Source: Planctomycetota bacterium
GTDB taxonomy: Bacteria; Planctomycetota; Planctomycetia; Gemmatales; Gemmataceae
Reading direction: 5' to 3'
DNA: 64,000 bases
Assembly: GCA_021781415.1 (NCBI GenBank)
Contig: JAJXWW010000025.1
Location: forward strand, 1-64,000
Numbering within the stretch: position 1 is the stretch's first letter; every line of letters begins with the position of its first letter. Position numbers and translations under genes: made by a program. The notes beneath the pieces are model-generated. The model saw only the letters and a program-made list of their open reading frames with translations, did not search any database and was not told the DNA's origin. Below, in pieces: positions 26,446 through 33,598 of this stretch.

Positions 26446-26912
26446 CTCTCGCCCCGGTGTACGAGTATTGTACGACGGGACTCCGATGCGGGGCAGGTTC
26501 ACACCGTGTGGGGCGCGTTTCCAACATGCCCTCGGGCAAGACGCTCGTTGTCAAGGTACTCCACGGGAAGAGAGGGTACCCTCCCGGGGAAAGTTGGCAA
26601 GGTTACTCGGACTGAAATCGTAAGATGTTGAAAATACACAGGTTGCGATAAAAAGTCACCTTGCCAACCCTTCACAAAGGTTGGCAAGGTGACTTTTCGG
26701 CAATCGAGGACGCCGCAGGTCGATTTGGCAGGCCGAGGCGTTGTCGATTGCCCGTTTGCGGAGTGGGTGATGGAGTTCCAGAGGGAGCGATGCGGTTTGC
26801 TGACTCGGCTCGTTTTGGATAGACTCAAGCTGATCGCTTCGTCCTTCTTGGCCGAGTGAGAGGGAGCTTGGCGGATACTAGCTCACTGCGGCGAAAGTTC
26901 AGAGATGCCACG
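26446..26912. other. Gene-free region with repeated GTTGGCAAGGT motif
   Basis: No gene was recognised. The motif GTTGnCAAGGTnACT occurs three times in direct orientation (26547-26560, 26593-26607, 26680-26694) and once inverted as part of the hairpin at 26651-26697. The open frame on the minus strand here has no protein-like features. The promoter of gckA should lie in the right part. Confidence 0.45.
26651..26697. repeat. Perfect 19-bp inverted repeat
   Basis: AAAAGTCACCTTGCCAACC (26651-26669) and its exact complement (26679-26697) surround a 9-base loop. The A- and T-ends make it a plausible bidirectional terminator, but no gene ends nearby except the IS630 fragment. It may be the end of a mobile element. 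Confidence 0.8.
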
Positions 26913-28250
26913 ATGATGGATAGAACCACAAGCTTGCGTCGTCATGCTCGCTCCATTTGGCAGGCGGCGGTGGAGGCCGTCGATCCTTTCGAGAGGGTGC
27001 GTGCCGCTCTGAGTCAATCCAAAACGCCGCTGGCCGAGGCGCTGGCCGGAGCCGAGCGCATTTTCGTGGTCGGCGGAGGTAAGGCTGGAGCGACGATGGC
27101 GGCGGGCGTGGAGGCGGCACTCGCGGAGCGACTGGATCGGTTGGTCGGGGTCGTCAACGTGCCGGCCGAGACGGTGCGGCCTTTGCGGTCGATCCGTCTG
27201 CACGCAGCCCGTCCGGCAGGGAGCAATCGTCCGACTGCGGAGGGGGTAGTAGGCGTGCGGGCCATGTTCGATCTTCTCGCGCAGGCAGGCCCGCGCGCGG
27301 TCGGCTTGTGTCTGCTTTCGGGAGGCGGATCGGCCCTTCTGCCCGCGCCGGCCGAGGGAGTCTCGCTACAAGACAAACAGGACGTAACGGCTCTCCTTCA
27401 TGCCTGCGGCGCGACGATCAACGAAATGAACTGCGTTCGCAAACATCTGTCGGACTTCAAGGGCGGACGACTGGCGCAGGCGTTCGGCACTCGTCCGTTG
27501 TTCGGTCTGATTATTTCCGACGTGATCGGCGATCCGCTCGATACAATCGCCTCTGGCCCGACGGCCCCCGATCCCACCACCTTCGCCGACGGCTTGGCGG
27601 TTCTCGACCGCTATCGATTGCGTCCGCGCGTTCCACCTGCCGTATTGGCCCATCTGGAGCGCGGGAGCGAGGGGCGCATCGACGAAACGCCGAAGTCGCT
27701 GCCGGATTCGGTGCAAAACTTGATACTCGGCAACAATCGCCTCGCTCTCGCCGCCGCCGGGCAACGAGCCGAGGCGCTGGGCTACCGCGTTCTCAATCTC
27801 GGCTCGTTCCTTGAAGGCGAAACGCGCCATGCCGCCATCGTCCATGCCGGGATCGTGCGGAGCATCCGTGGCGACAGCCTGCCCTCGCCCCCTCCAGTGT
27901 GCGTGCTTTCGGGCGGGGAAACGACGGTGACGCTGAGTCTGGGCCACGGTCGAGGCGGACGGAATCAAGAGTTCGTTCTGGCCGCGCTGCATCATCTCGG
28001 CGCGGGAGGGATGAACAATATCGCTCTCTTGAGTGGCGGCACCGACGGCGAGGATGGTCCCACCGACGCGGCCGGCGCTCTAGCCGATGAGACAACCTTG
28101 GAACGAGCCGCCGAGGTTGGGCTCGATCCGGCCAGCCACCTCGAACGCCACGATGCCTACCCCTTTTTCGAGGCGACCGGCGATCTGTTGAAAACGGGGC
28201 TGACCGGAACGAATGTCATGGACGTTCGCGTACTCTTGGTCGGTGCCTGA
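26913..28250 (+). CDS. gckA: Glycerate 2-kinase (MOFRL family)
   Basis: 445 aa, the normal size for the DUF4147-MOFRL kinase. The N-terminal domain has IFVVGGGKAGATMAAGVEAAL and LLSGGGSALLPAPAEGVSL, then TINEMNCVRKHLSDFKGGRL and LIISDVIGDPLDTIASGPTA. The C-terminal MOFRL domain has VCVLSGGETTVTL, GRGGRNQEFVLAAL and ALLSGGTDGEDGPTDAAGA. It phosphorylates D-glycerate to 2-phosphoglycerate, linking glyoxylate or sugar-acid breakdown to glycolysis. The ATG at 26913 is chosen because the sequence upstream is not family-like. gnd and rpiA lie nearby on the other strand. Confidence 0.9.
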   Translation: MMDRTTSLRRHARSIWQAAVEAVDPFERVRAALSQSKTPLAEALAGAERIFVVGGGKAGATMAAGVEAALAERLDRLVGVVNVPAETVRPLRSIRLHAARPAGSNRPTAEGVVGVRAMFDLLAQAGPRAVGLCLLSGGGSALLPAPAEGVSLQDKQDVTALLHACGATINEMNCVRKHLSDFKGGRLAQAFGTRPLFGLIISDVIGDPLDTIASGPTAPDPTTFADGLAVLDRYRLRPRVPPAVLAHLERGSEGRIDETPKSLPDSVQNLILGNNRLALAAAGQRAEALGYRVLNLGSFLEGETRHAAIVHAGIVRSIRGDSLPSPPPVCVLSGGETTVTLSLGHGRGGRNQEFVLAALHHLGAGGMNNIALLSGGTDGEDGPTDAAGALADETTLERAAEVGLDPASHLERHDAYPFFEATGDLLKTGLTGTNVMDVRVLLVGA

Positions 28251-28409
28251 CCGAGTGGGCGATTGAACATCTTTCTCATGGTTGGCGGTCATTTTGTAAC
28301 AATTGCCGCATTCTCCAACACTTCTTCCACGAGTCTGTTCACGACCGAAATAGTTGCAACCTATTGCATTAGAATGAGTTGCGATGTTTTTTCGTTGCTG
28401 GTCGATTCT

Positions 28410-28426
28410 TGGCACGACAGTTGCAT
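28410..28426 (+). promoter_or_regulatory. Sigma-54 promoter
   Basis: TGGCAC-GACAG-TTGCAT matches the -24/-12 consensus, with GG and GC ten bases apart. No coding region follows on the plus strand; instead there is a run of stable hairpins ending in a terminator at 28623-28656. The expected start site is near 28436. A sigma-54 activator gene was not seen in the window. Confidence 0.65.
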
Positions 28427-28435
28427 TTACAATTC

Positions 28436-28660
28436 ACATCGGCTCTGAACGTAGCATCGAGCCATGTATCGGGGCTGGAACAGAAGAGGCTTGGGAACGG
28501 ACCCAAGCGGCATGGTTGGGGCCTGAGTCCGTCCGACGCACTTGGACGGACTCGGGCAACGCCATCGGAAAGAGAAACAGTCTTCGTTGCAATTGCAAGA
28601 GACTTGCCAATAATCCCCCTCCAAGAGGCCGCGCCACCGACCCGGCGCGGCCTCTTCCCT
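28436..28660 (+). ncRNA. Candidate small RNA with three hairpins
   Basis: The stretch between gckA and gnd has no gene but can fold strongly on the plus strand. Hairpin 1 is GCTTGGG-AACGGA-CCCAAGC (28489-28508). Hairpin 2 is a stem of up to 14 bp, 28521-28534 with 28544-28557, including GAGTCCGTCC and GGACGGACTC. A TTGCAATTGCAA palindrome follows. The last is AAGAGGCCGCGCC-N8-GGCGCGGCCTCTT (28623-28656), then CCCTTT, a good terminator shape. The sigma-54 promoter at 28410 would start it at about 28436. Length is about 225 nt. It does not look like tmRNA, 6S, SRP or RNase P RNA. Transcription is predicted only. Confidence 0.5.
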
Positions 28661-28695
28661 TTACCCTCGCTTACGCTTCAGGCTCTGGAAATGCC

Positions 28696-29673
28696 CTATT
28701 TGGGTGGTTCGACGTGGCCGCCGAACTTCTGCCGCATGGCCGACAGAATCTTCTCGGCGAAGGTATGTTGCTGGCGCGAACGGAAGCGCGTGAACAGCGC
28801 CGATGCCAACACCTCGACCGGCACCGCCGACTCCAACGCCGCCTCAATCGTCCAGCGTCCTTCGCCGGAATCTTGCACGAACCCTTCGTAATGCTCCAAG
28901 GTTGGATCTTCGGCCAGCGCCATGGCCGTCAGATCGAGCAACCAGGAACCGACGACGCTGCCGCGCCGCCAGACTTCGGCGATGTCCGGCAAATTGAGAT
29001 GAAAGCGATGTTCTTCGGGTAGTTCCTTCGAGGCGGCGTTTTTGAACAGATCGAACCCCTCGGCGTAGGCTTGCATGATGCCGTATTCGATGCCGTTGTG
29101 AACCATCTTGACGAAGTGTCCCGCTCCGGCGGGACCGCAGTGGAGATAGCCTTCTTCGGCGGTTCCGGGCATTTTCTCGCGGCCCGGCGTGCGCGGGGTG
29201 TCGCCGCGTCCGGGGGCCAGAGTCTTGAAGATGGGATCGAGATGCTTCATGGCGTCGTCGTGTCCGCCAATCATCATGCAATAGCCGCGCTCGATGCCCC
29301 AAACGCCTCCGGACGTGCCGACATCGACATAATGGATGCCTTTTGTCCGCAGTTCGCGGGCGCGGCGGACATCGTCCTTGTAGTTCGAGTTGCCGCCATC
29401 AATGATGATGTCGCCGGCCTCCATGTGCTTGGCCAGCTCGGCAATGGTGTGTTCGGTCGGCGCGCCGGCGGGAACCATGACCCAGGCGGCGCGGGGCTTC
29501 GTCAGCTTGGCGACGAAATCGCCCAACGACGAGGAACCCGTAGCCTTTTTCTCGACGTATTTTTTGACGTTTTCGGGACTCAGATCGAAGACCACGCACT
29601 GATGCCCGCCCCGCATCAAGCGTTCGACCATGTTGCCGCCCATCCGCCCCAGACCGACCATGCCCAGTTGCAC
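28696..29673 (-). CDS. gnd: 6-phosphogluconate dehydrogenase, decarboxylating (short form)
   Basis: 325 aa, the short form of the enzyme found in many bacteria (about 300-330 aa), smaller than the 470-aa type. The NAD(P) fold is [18 protein letters not shown], followed by [43 protein letters not shown] and the catalytic [21 protein letters not shown], with the lysine in VKMVHN. It turns 6-phosphogluconate into ribulose 5-phosphate and CO2 with NAD(P)H. The start is the GTG at 29673 (VQLGMVGLG) with GGAG just upstream; the longer frame before it is REP sequence. rpiA, for the next step, is the upstream neighbour on the same strand. Confidence 0.9.
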   Translation of the reverse strand: MQLGMVGLGRMGGNMVERLMRGGHQCVVFDLSPENVKKYVEKKATGSSSLGDFVAKLTKPRAAWVMVPAGAPTEHTIAELAKHMEAGDIIIDGGNSNYKDDVRRARELRTKGIHYVDVGTSGGVWGIERGYCMMIGGHDDAMKHLDPIFKTLAPGRGDTPRTPGREKMPGTAEEGYLHCGPAGAGHFVKMVHNGIEYGIMQAYAEGFDLFKNAASKELPEEHRFHLNLPDIAEVWRRGSVVGSWLLDLTAMALAEDPTLEHYEGFVQDSGEGRWTIEAALESAVPVEVLASALFTRFRSRQQHTFAEKILSAMRQKFGGHVEPPK

Positions 29674-29706
29674 GATAAACGCTCCTTTCAAGGCCCCAGT
29701 GATTGT

Positions 29707-29768
29707 CACCCGGCAGCTAACGCAGCCGGTTCGCCGCACCCGGCGGCTAACGCAGCCGGTTCGCCGTT
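29707..29768. repeat. Two REP palindromes between rpiA and gnd
   Basis: CACCCGGCAGCTAACGCAGCC and CACCCGGCGGCTAACGCAGCC style units, each followed by GGTTCGCC, lie one after the other. The right-hand unit contains the rpiA stop codon. They belong to the same family as the array at 13124-13482. Confidence 0.85.
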
Positions 29769-30427
29769 CGCCGTCGCTCCGCCACCACGTTGAAGTGATC
29801 GTCGCCCACCAATACGACATCTGCCATGTCCAAGAACAATCCCGTACCAACGACGCCGGGGATGGCCCGCACATGCTCCTCGAACTGTTCCGGGTGTAGA
29901 ATCGGAGCAAGGGCGCAATCGAGGATGTGATTGCCGTTGTCGGTGACGAAGGGTTTGCCGTCTTCCTCGTAGAGAATCGGTGTGCAGCCGAGTTTCGTTA
30001 GGGCTTTCTGACACACGGACACGGCGAACGGTACGACTTCGATGGGTAGTTTGCCGCGGGAACCGAGAATCGGCACTTCCTTCCCCGGCCCCACAAGGAT
30101 CACGAATTGCCGCGAGGCGGCCGCCACGATTTTCTCGCGGACGAGCGCTCGGCCGTAACCCTTGATGAGATTCAAGTGCGGATCGACTTCATCCGCGCCG
30201 TCCACAGTCAAGGTCAACGGCATTGCCTCGGCCAGGGGGACGATAGGAATGCCGAGACGCCGTGCCAACTCTTCTGAGGCGCGCGAACTGGCCACTCCGC
30301 GCACGTTCAAGCCGTTCCGCACGCGCTCACCCAACTCGGTGATGAACTCAGCGGAAGCATGGCCCGATCCCAGACCGACGGTATCGCCGTCCTGTACCAG
30401 TGCCAACGCTCGTTCGTAAATGGTCAT
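29747..30427 (-). CDS. rpiA: Ribose-5-phosphate isomerase A
   Basis: 226 aa. Family motifs are [16 protein letters not shown] (phosphate-binding loop; T-x-G-S-G-x-T is usual, here A replaces T), [20 protein letters not shown] (catalytic aspartate region) and [18 protein letters not shown], then NGNHILDC and [18 protein letters not shown]. It interconverts ribose 5-phosphate and ribulose 5-phosphate, next to gnd in the pentose phosphate pathway. The last residues TANRLR and the stop come from a REP palindrome, so the native C-terminus has been changed slightly. Confidence 0.92.
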   Translation of the reverse strand: MTIYERALALVQDGDTVGLGSGHASAEFITELGERVRNGLNVRGVASSRASEELARRLGIPIVPLAEAMPLTLTVDGADEVDPHLNLIKGYGRALVREKIVAAASRQFVILVGPGKEVPILGSRGKLPIEVVPFAVSVCQKALTKLGCTPILYEEDGKPFVTDNGNHILDCALAPILHPEQFEEHVRAIPGVVGTGLFLDMADVVLVGDDHFNVVAERRRTANRLR

Positions 30428-30714
30428 GCGGACAAATCGCCCCCTTGCAGGGTTTCACGCCGCCGGCGAATTAGGAATAGATGTTCTAGTGACAATGGTC
30501 CCGTGTCGCCAGCAGAAAAACAGTAGCTCGCGGTCGATGGGGCGATTGTTGCCAAACGATAACATTGTTGCCCGCCCGTAACACCCGTTGTTAAGGCATG
30601 GAAACGCCTCTCTTTGCGAGCGGCTTTGTCGCTCGACGCGCACGGTGCGCTTAAGTTATTTCCGATGCGAAGGTTAGGTGAATCCTCGACGAAGAACCGA
30701 TAAATCGACTCGAT
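30428..30714. other. Gene-free upstream region of rpiA
   Basis: No gene is visible in these 290 bp. It holds a short REP-like fragment (TTCACGCCGCCGGCGAA near 30453) and then ordinary intergenic sequence leading into the sigma-54-like site at 30715. The minus-strand rpiA promoter should be here but was not identified. Confidence 0.4.
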
Positions 30715-30730
30715 TTGGTCTAAGAATTGC
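30715..30730 (+). promoter_or_regulatory. Sigma-54-like promoter, weaker match
   Basis: TTGG-TCTAAGAA-TTGC keeps the GG and GC ten bases apart and the TTGC box, but has TCT in place of CAC. It precedes a structured region ending in a strong terminator, as at 28410. The expected start site is near 30742. Confidence 0.4.
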
Positions 30731-30741
30731 CTACACCCCCC

Positions 30742-30893
30742 CAGCGATTGTTGCTGGGTTCAACATCGCACCGCCAGAGCCTCGATTGCCTCTGGCAGCT
30801 CCCCTCGGTGCGAGCTATTGCGGCTTTCGTCCAGCCACAGAACGCGCAAACGCTCTCTCGGCCCCCGTTGTCCGAGAGAGCGTTTGTGTTTCA
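30742..30893 (+). ncRNA. Candidate small RNA with nested hairpins and terminator
   Basis: The sequence folds into CCCAGC-N7-GCTGGG (30740-30758), then a nested element: outer stem CGCACC/GGTGCG (30767-30772 with 30807-30812) around inner GCCAGAG/CTCTGGC (30773-30779 with 30790-30796). It ends with a 14-bp terminator stem, AAACGCTCTCTCGG and its complement (30848-30861, 30872-30885), then GTGTTTC. The terminator can also serve the minus-strand PLD gene, whose stop is at 30904. Predicted length about 150 nt. No sequence match to the other candidate RNA was noticed. Confidence 0.4.
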
Positions 30894-30903
30894 ACTCAGG
30901 CGG

Positions 30904-31479
30904 CTATGCCGCGCGCGCCGGAGCGGCGGGTTTGACTTCCGGCGCGCGGGCGTGTGCCTTGTGGGCTTGAAAGTTCTCCTTGTAGGCACGCACCATCTCG
31001 GGATGGCCCTTGATGACCATCAGATTCTCGGCGTTATCGCTCTCGGCGTGCTGGGTGAAATTGAAACTGCCGGTCAATAGCGTGCGATTGTCGATGACCA
31101 TGACCTTGTTGTGCGCGATGGCGTGGTGCGGGTCGATGACCGGATGCAGCCCCTGTTGCAGGAAGAAATGCAAATCGGTGTACTCTTCTTTTTCGTTGCT
31201 ATGGTCGAGAACGATGTCCACATGCACGCCGCGCAGCTTGGCATCGACGAGCGCTTGAGCGATCGGCTTGGAGGTGAACGAGTATGCCAAGACGAGGATT
31301 TCGTGTCGCGCGTGTTGGATTTCACGAACGATGGCGTCGGTGCATCCCCCCTTGGGCGAGAAGTGCGCCTCCAGTGACGGCGGCATCATCCAAGCGTGAT
31401 GTGCCGCGCGCAGCAGATAAAGTAGGCTCAGCGCGCCCGTGAACCCCGTGGCAATCAACAACCATTCCATACTGTCCAT
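30904..31479 (-). CDS. Phospholipase D-like nuclease (Nuc-type), membrane-anchored
   Basis: 191 aa. An N-terminal transmembrane helix (LLIATGFTGALSLLYLL) precedes one PLD domain. The HKD motif is IAHNKVMVID, with H123, K125 and D130, followed by NRTLLTGSFNFTQHAE. A single HKD in about 190 residues fits the Nuc/EndA endonuclease group, which acts as a dimer; a lipid hydrolase is less likely. The start is the ATG at 31479 before the helix. The C-terminus is rich in Ala and Pro. A hairpin terminator lies downstream at 30848-30885. Confidence 0.8.
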   Translation of the reverse strand: MDSMEWLLIATGFTGALSLLYLLRAAHHAWMMPPSLEAHFSPKGGCTDAIVREIQHARHEILVLAYSFTSKPIAQALVDAKLRGVHVDIVLDHSNEKEEYTDLHFFLQQGLHPVIDPHHAIAHNKVMVIDNRTLLTGSFNFTQHAESDNAENLMVIKGHPEMVRAYKENFQAHKAHARAPEVKPAAPARAA

Positions 31480-31565
31480 AGCCGGCCTCCTGCCAGGAAT
31501 GTCCTCGTCGCCGCAACATACCACGACGGCCCTATTGTGTCAGCCCGAACTCCCGAACGAACCGC

Positions 31566-32015
31566 TCAGGGGGAGACGTGTTGCCACAATTCGGCTGGGA
31601 CGAATCGAGAGAGATGGCCGACGTTGGTGGTGGCAATCACGACATCCGAATTGCCCAGCGTCAACGCCTGAGCCGCGAGAATCATGTCGGCGTCAATGGT
31701 GTTGTCGCCGGCCGTGGGTTGTCCCTGTTGCCGTGCTTGTGCCCACAGTTCGGCCGCCAGACGCATGGCAACCGTGGTAAGCGGTTGATATTCGGCGATC
31801 CGAGCGAGCGCGTCGAGGCGGACGATTGCCCGATGCCGTGATATTCGCAATAATTCACGACGCAGTTCGTAATCGATAATCTCTGGAACGATAACCCGCC
31901 GACCCGCATACAGCAAAGAGGCGAACCACTGTTCGCAGGCAGTCGTCACGGCGGATCGGCGCGAGTGGCAAAGCATACCAAGCGGCCCGGAATCGAGAAA
32001 CACAATCGGCTTCAC
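31566..32015 (-). CDS. PIN-domain toxin (VapC-like)
   Basis: 149 aa. It starts at a GTG (VKPIVFLDSGPLGMLCH), which overlaps the stop of the upstream gene by four bases. The PIN acidic residues are visible: D in FLDSGPLG, E in IVPEIIDYELR, and D in NTIDADMILAAQAL, with DVVIATTNVGHLSRF near the end. PIN toxins of type II systems are ribonucleases. The gene before it is a small protein of the right size for the antitoxin. No other strong partner is nearby. Confidence 0.8.
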   Translation of the reverse strand: MKPIVFLDSGPLGMLCHSRRSAVTTACEQWFASLLYAGRRVIVPEIIDYELRRELLRISRHRAIVRLDALARIAEYQPLTTVAMRLAAELWAQARQQGQPTAGDNTIDADMILAAQALTLGNSDVVIATTNVGHLSRFVPAELWQHVSP

Positions 32016-32308
32016 CAGGTAATTCCTTTGAGTTCCGCGGGAAAGAGAGGGCGATTCGACGTGCGGGCGGCATCGAGGCCGCGAAGAAACTCCTCTGCCC
32101 GTTCGGACTCTTCTTCGCTCAGGGCGGCGTCTTCCTCCATCCATTGTTGGAGCGTGGCGAGGGCAGCGGCGCGGCGTGCGTCCAACGGCGGCGGCAGATG
32201 CTCCTCCAGCAGATGCAACGCCACCGATTCGGAAGATTGGCCCCGGCGTTCGGCCTCTTGTTTCAAACGCTCTTGCAGTTCGGCGGGCAAGCGGAGTTGT
32301 AGTGTCAT
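32012..32308 (-). CDS. Putative antitoxin of the PIN toxin
   Basis: 98 aa from the ATG at 32308, which has GGAGGCGTCCGA in front. The N-terminus (MTLQLRLPAELQERLKQEAE) is a ribbon-helix-helix-like strand and helix, the DNA-binding fold common to VapB-type antitoxins. A charged helix (EEESERAEEFLRGLDAA) and a short hydrophobic tail that could wrap the toxin follow. The stop overlaps the toxin GTG, so the antitoxin comes first and the pair is coupled. Confidence 0.75.
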   Translation of the reverse strand: MTLQLRLPAELQERLKQEAERRGQSSESVALHLLEEHLPPPLDARRAAALATLQQWMEEDAALSEEESERAEEFLRGLDAARTSNRPLFPAELKGITW

Positions 32309-32538
32309 TCGGACGCCTCCAAGTAGGGGGTGAGACACGCGTCACACCGCGGCGTTCCCGGTGAGTCTCATGCCTCAATCCACTCTCCCAATCGACAAAT
32401 CGGCTCGGATTCGGTCTTCACGGCAACTTCATCGTACCGACATCTTTTTCACTGTGTGGCACTTTTACAATAGCACTTCTATCTTAACCCGAAGAGCGGA
32501 AACGCGCGAAGAAGAACCTGCCGAGGAGACTAAATATC

Positions 32539-33579
32539 ATGCGGATCGCTAAGGTAATGATTGTTGGCGCGATGGTTCTGTCGTGCGCGGGGTGCGGCAA
32601 TGGCGCGCGGACGTTGAGCGGTTCGGGATCGACGTTTATCAAGCCCATCATGGACAAGTGGATCGACGTGTACACCACGGAGAAAGGCGGCGAGATCAAC
32701 TATCAGGGTACCGGCTCGACGGCGGGCGTTAAGCAGACGACGGATCGGGCGGTCGATTTCGGCTGCACCGATGCCTTTATGACCGAGGAGCAACTCCAGT
32801 TGGCCGTCAAACGCGGCGGCAATGTGCTGAACATTCCGCTGGTCATGGGGGCCATCGTGCCGGCCTACAACCTGAAGGGGATCGACGAGCCGATTCACTT
32901 CTCCGGCGACGTGCTGGGACGCATCTTTCTCGGCGATATCCAGAAGTGGAACCATCCCGATCTCCAGAAACTTAATACGAACGTGCGATTGCCCGATCTC
33001 CGCATCGCCGTGGTCCATCGCACCGAAGGCAGCGGTTCGACGTTCATCTTCACCGGCTATCTCCAGAAAGCTAGTCCGGCCTGGCAAAAGAGCGGCATCG
33101 GCGCGGGGACGACGGTGAAATGGAAGACTGGAACCGGCGAGCAAGGTAATCCCGGAGTGGCCGGTTTCCTCGGCCAGACCGAAGGAAGTATCGGCTACGT
33201 CGAACTCTATTATGCGCTTCTGAGGAAAGACGCGATCCAGTTCGGAGCCGTCCAAAACCACGAAGGAAACTTCGTCCGGGCCGATCTGAAGGGCGTCACC
33301 CTTGCCGCCGAAAATGCCATGAACGACAAGCAGCGCCTCGGCGACGATTTGAGCCTCGACTTGCTCGATGCTTCCGGGGTGGAGTCGTACCCGATCTGCG
33401 GCACGACCTGGGCCGTGCTGTACGCCGATCAGGAACCGGCGCGCGGCAAAATGCTATACGACTTCCTCTCTTGGGCCGTTCACGAGGGACAGACGTATAA
33501 CGAGAGCATGCACTACGCCCGCTTACCCCAAGCCCTCGTGCAACGCATCGACGAAAAGCTGCAGAAGATCAAGAAATAG
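32539..33579 (+). CDS. pstS: Phosphate-binding protein PstS (lipoprotein)
   Basis: 346 aa. Lipobox-type signal sequence: MRIAKVMIVGAMVLSCAGCG, with the cysteine of AGC as lipid attachment site. PstS motifs are LSGSGSTFIKPIMDKWID, YQGTGSTAGVKQTTDRAVDF, CTDAFMTEEQ and VVHRTEGSGSTFIFTGYLQK, whose serines and threonines bind phosphate. It captures inorganic phosphate for the Pst ABC importer. GGAGA precedes the ATG. Next is the permease gene 19 bp downstream, then phoR, so this is a phosphate-starvation operon. No clear Pho box was found upstream. Confidence 0.93.
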   Translation: MRIAKVMIVGAMVLSCAGCGNGARTLSGSGSTFIKPIMDKWIDVYTTEKGGEINYQGTGSTAGVKQTTDRAVDFGCTDAFMTEEQLQLAVKRGGNVLNIPLVMGAIVPAYNLKGIDEPIHFSGDVLGRIFLGDIQKWNHPDLQKLNTNVRLPDLRIAVVHRTEGSGSTFIFTGYLQKASPAWQKSGIGAGTTVKWKTGTGEQGNPGVAGFLGQTEGSIGYVELYYALLRKDAIQFGAVQNHEGNFVRADLKGVTLAAENAMNDKQRLGDDLSLDLLDASGVESYPICGTTWAVLYADQEPARGKMLYDFLSWAVHEGQTYNESMHYARLPQALVQRIDEKLQKIKK

Positions 33580-33598
33580 ATGCTATCGAGGGCCGTTC

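Noticed and set aside
26499..26828. 109-aa minus-strand open frame across the 19-bp hairpin
   Set aside because: It reads through a perfect inverted repeat, and its residues show no domain.
32440..32538. Sigma-54 promoter or Pho box before pstS
   Set aside because: TGGCAC is present, but the matching TTGC box is not at the right distance; no Pho-box repeat fits.
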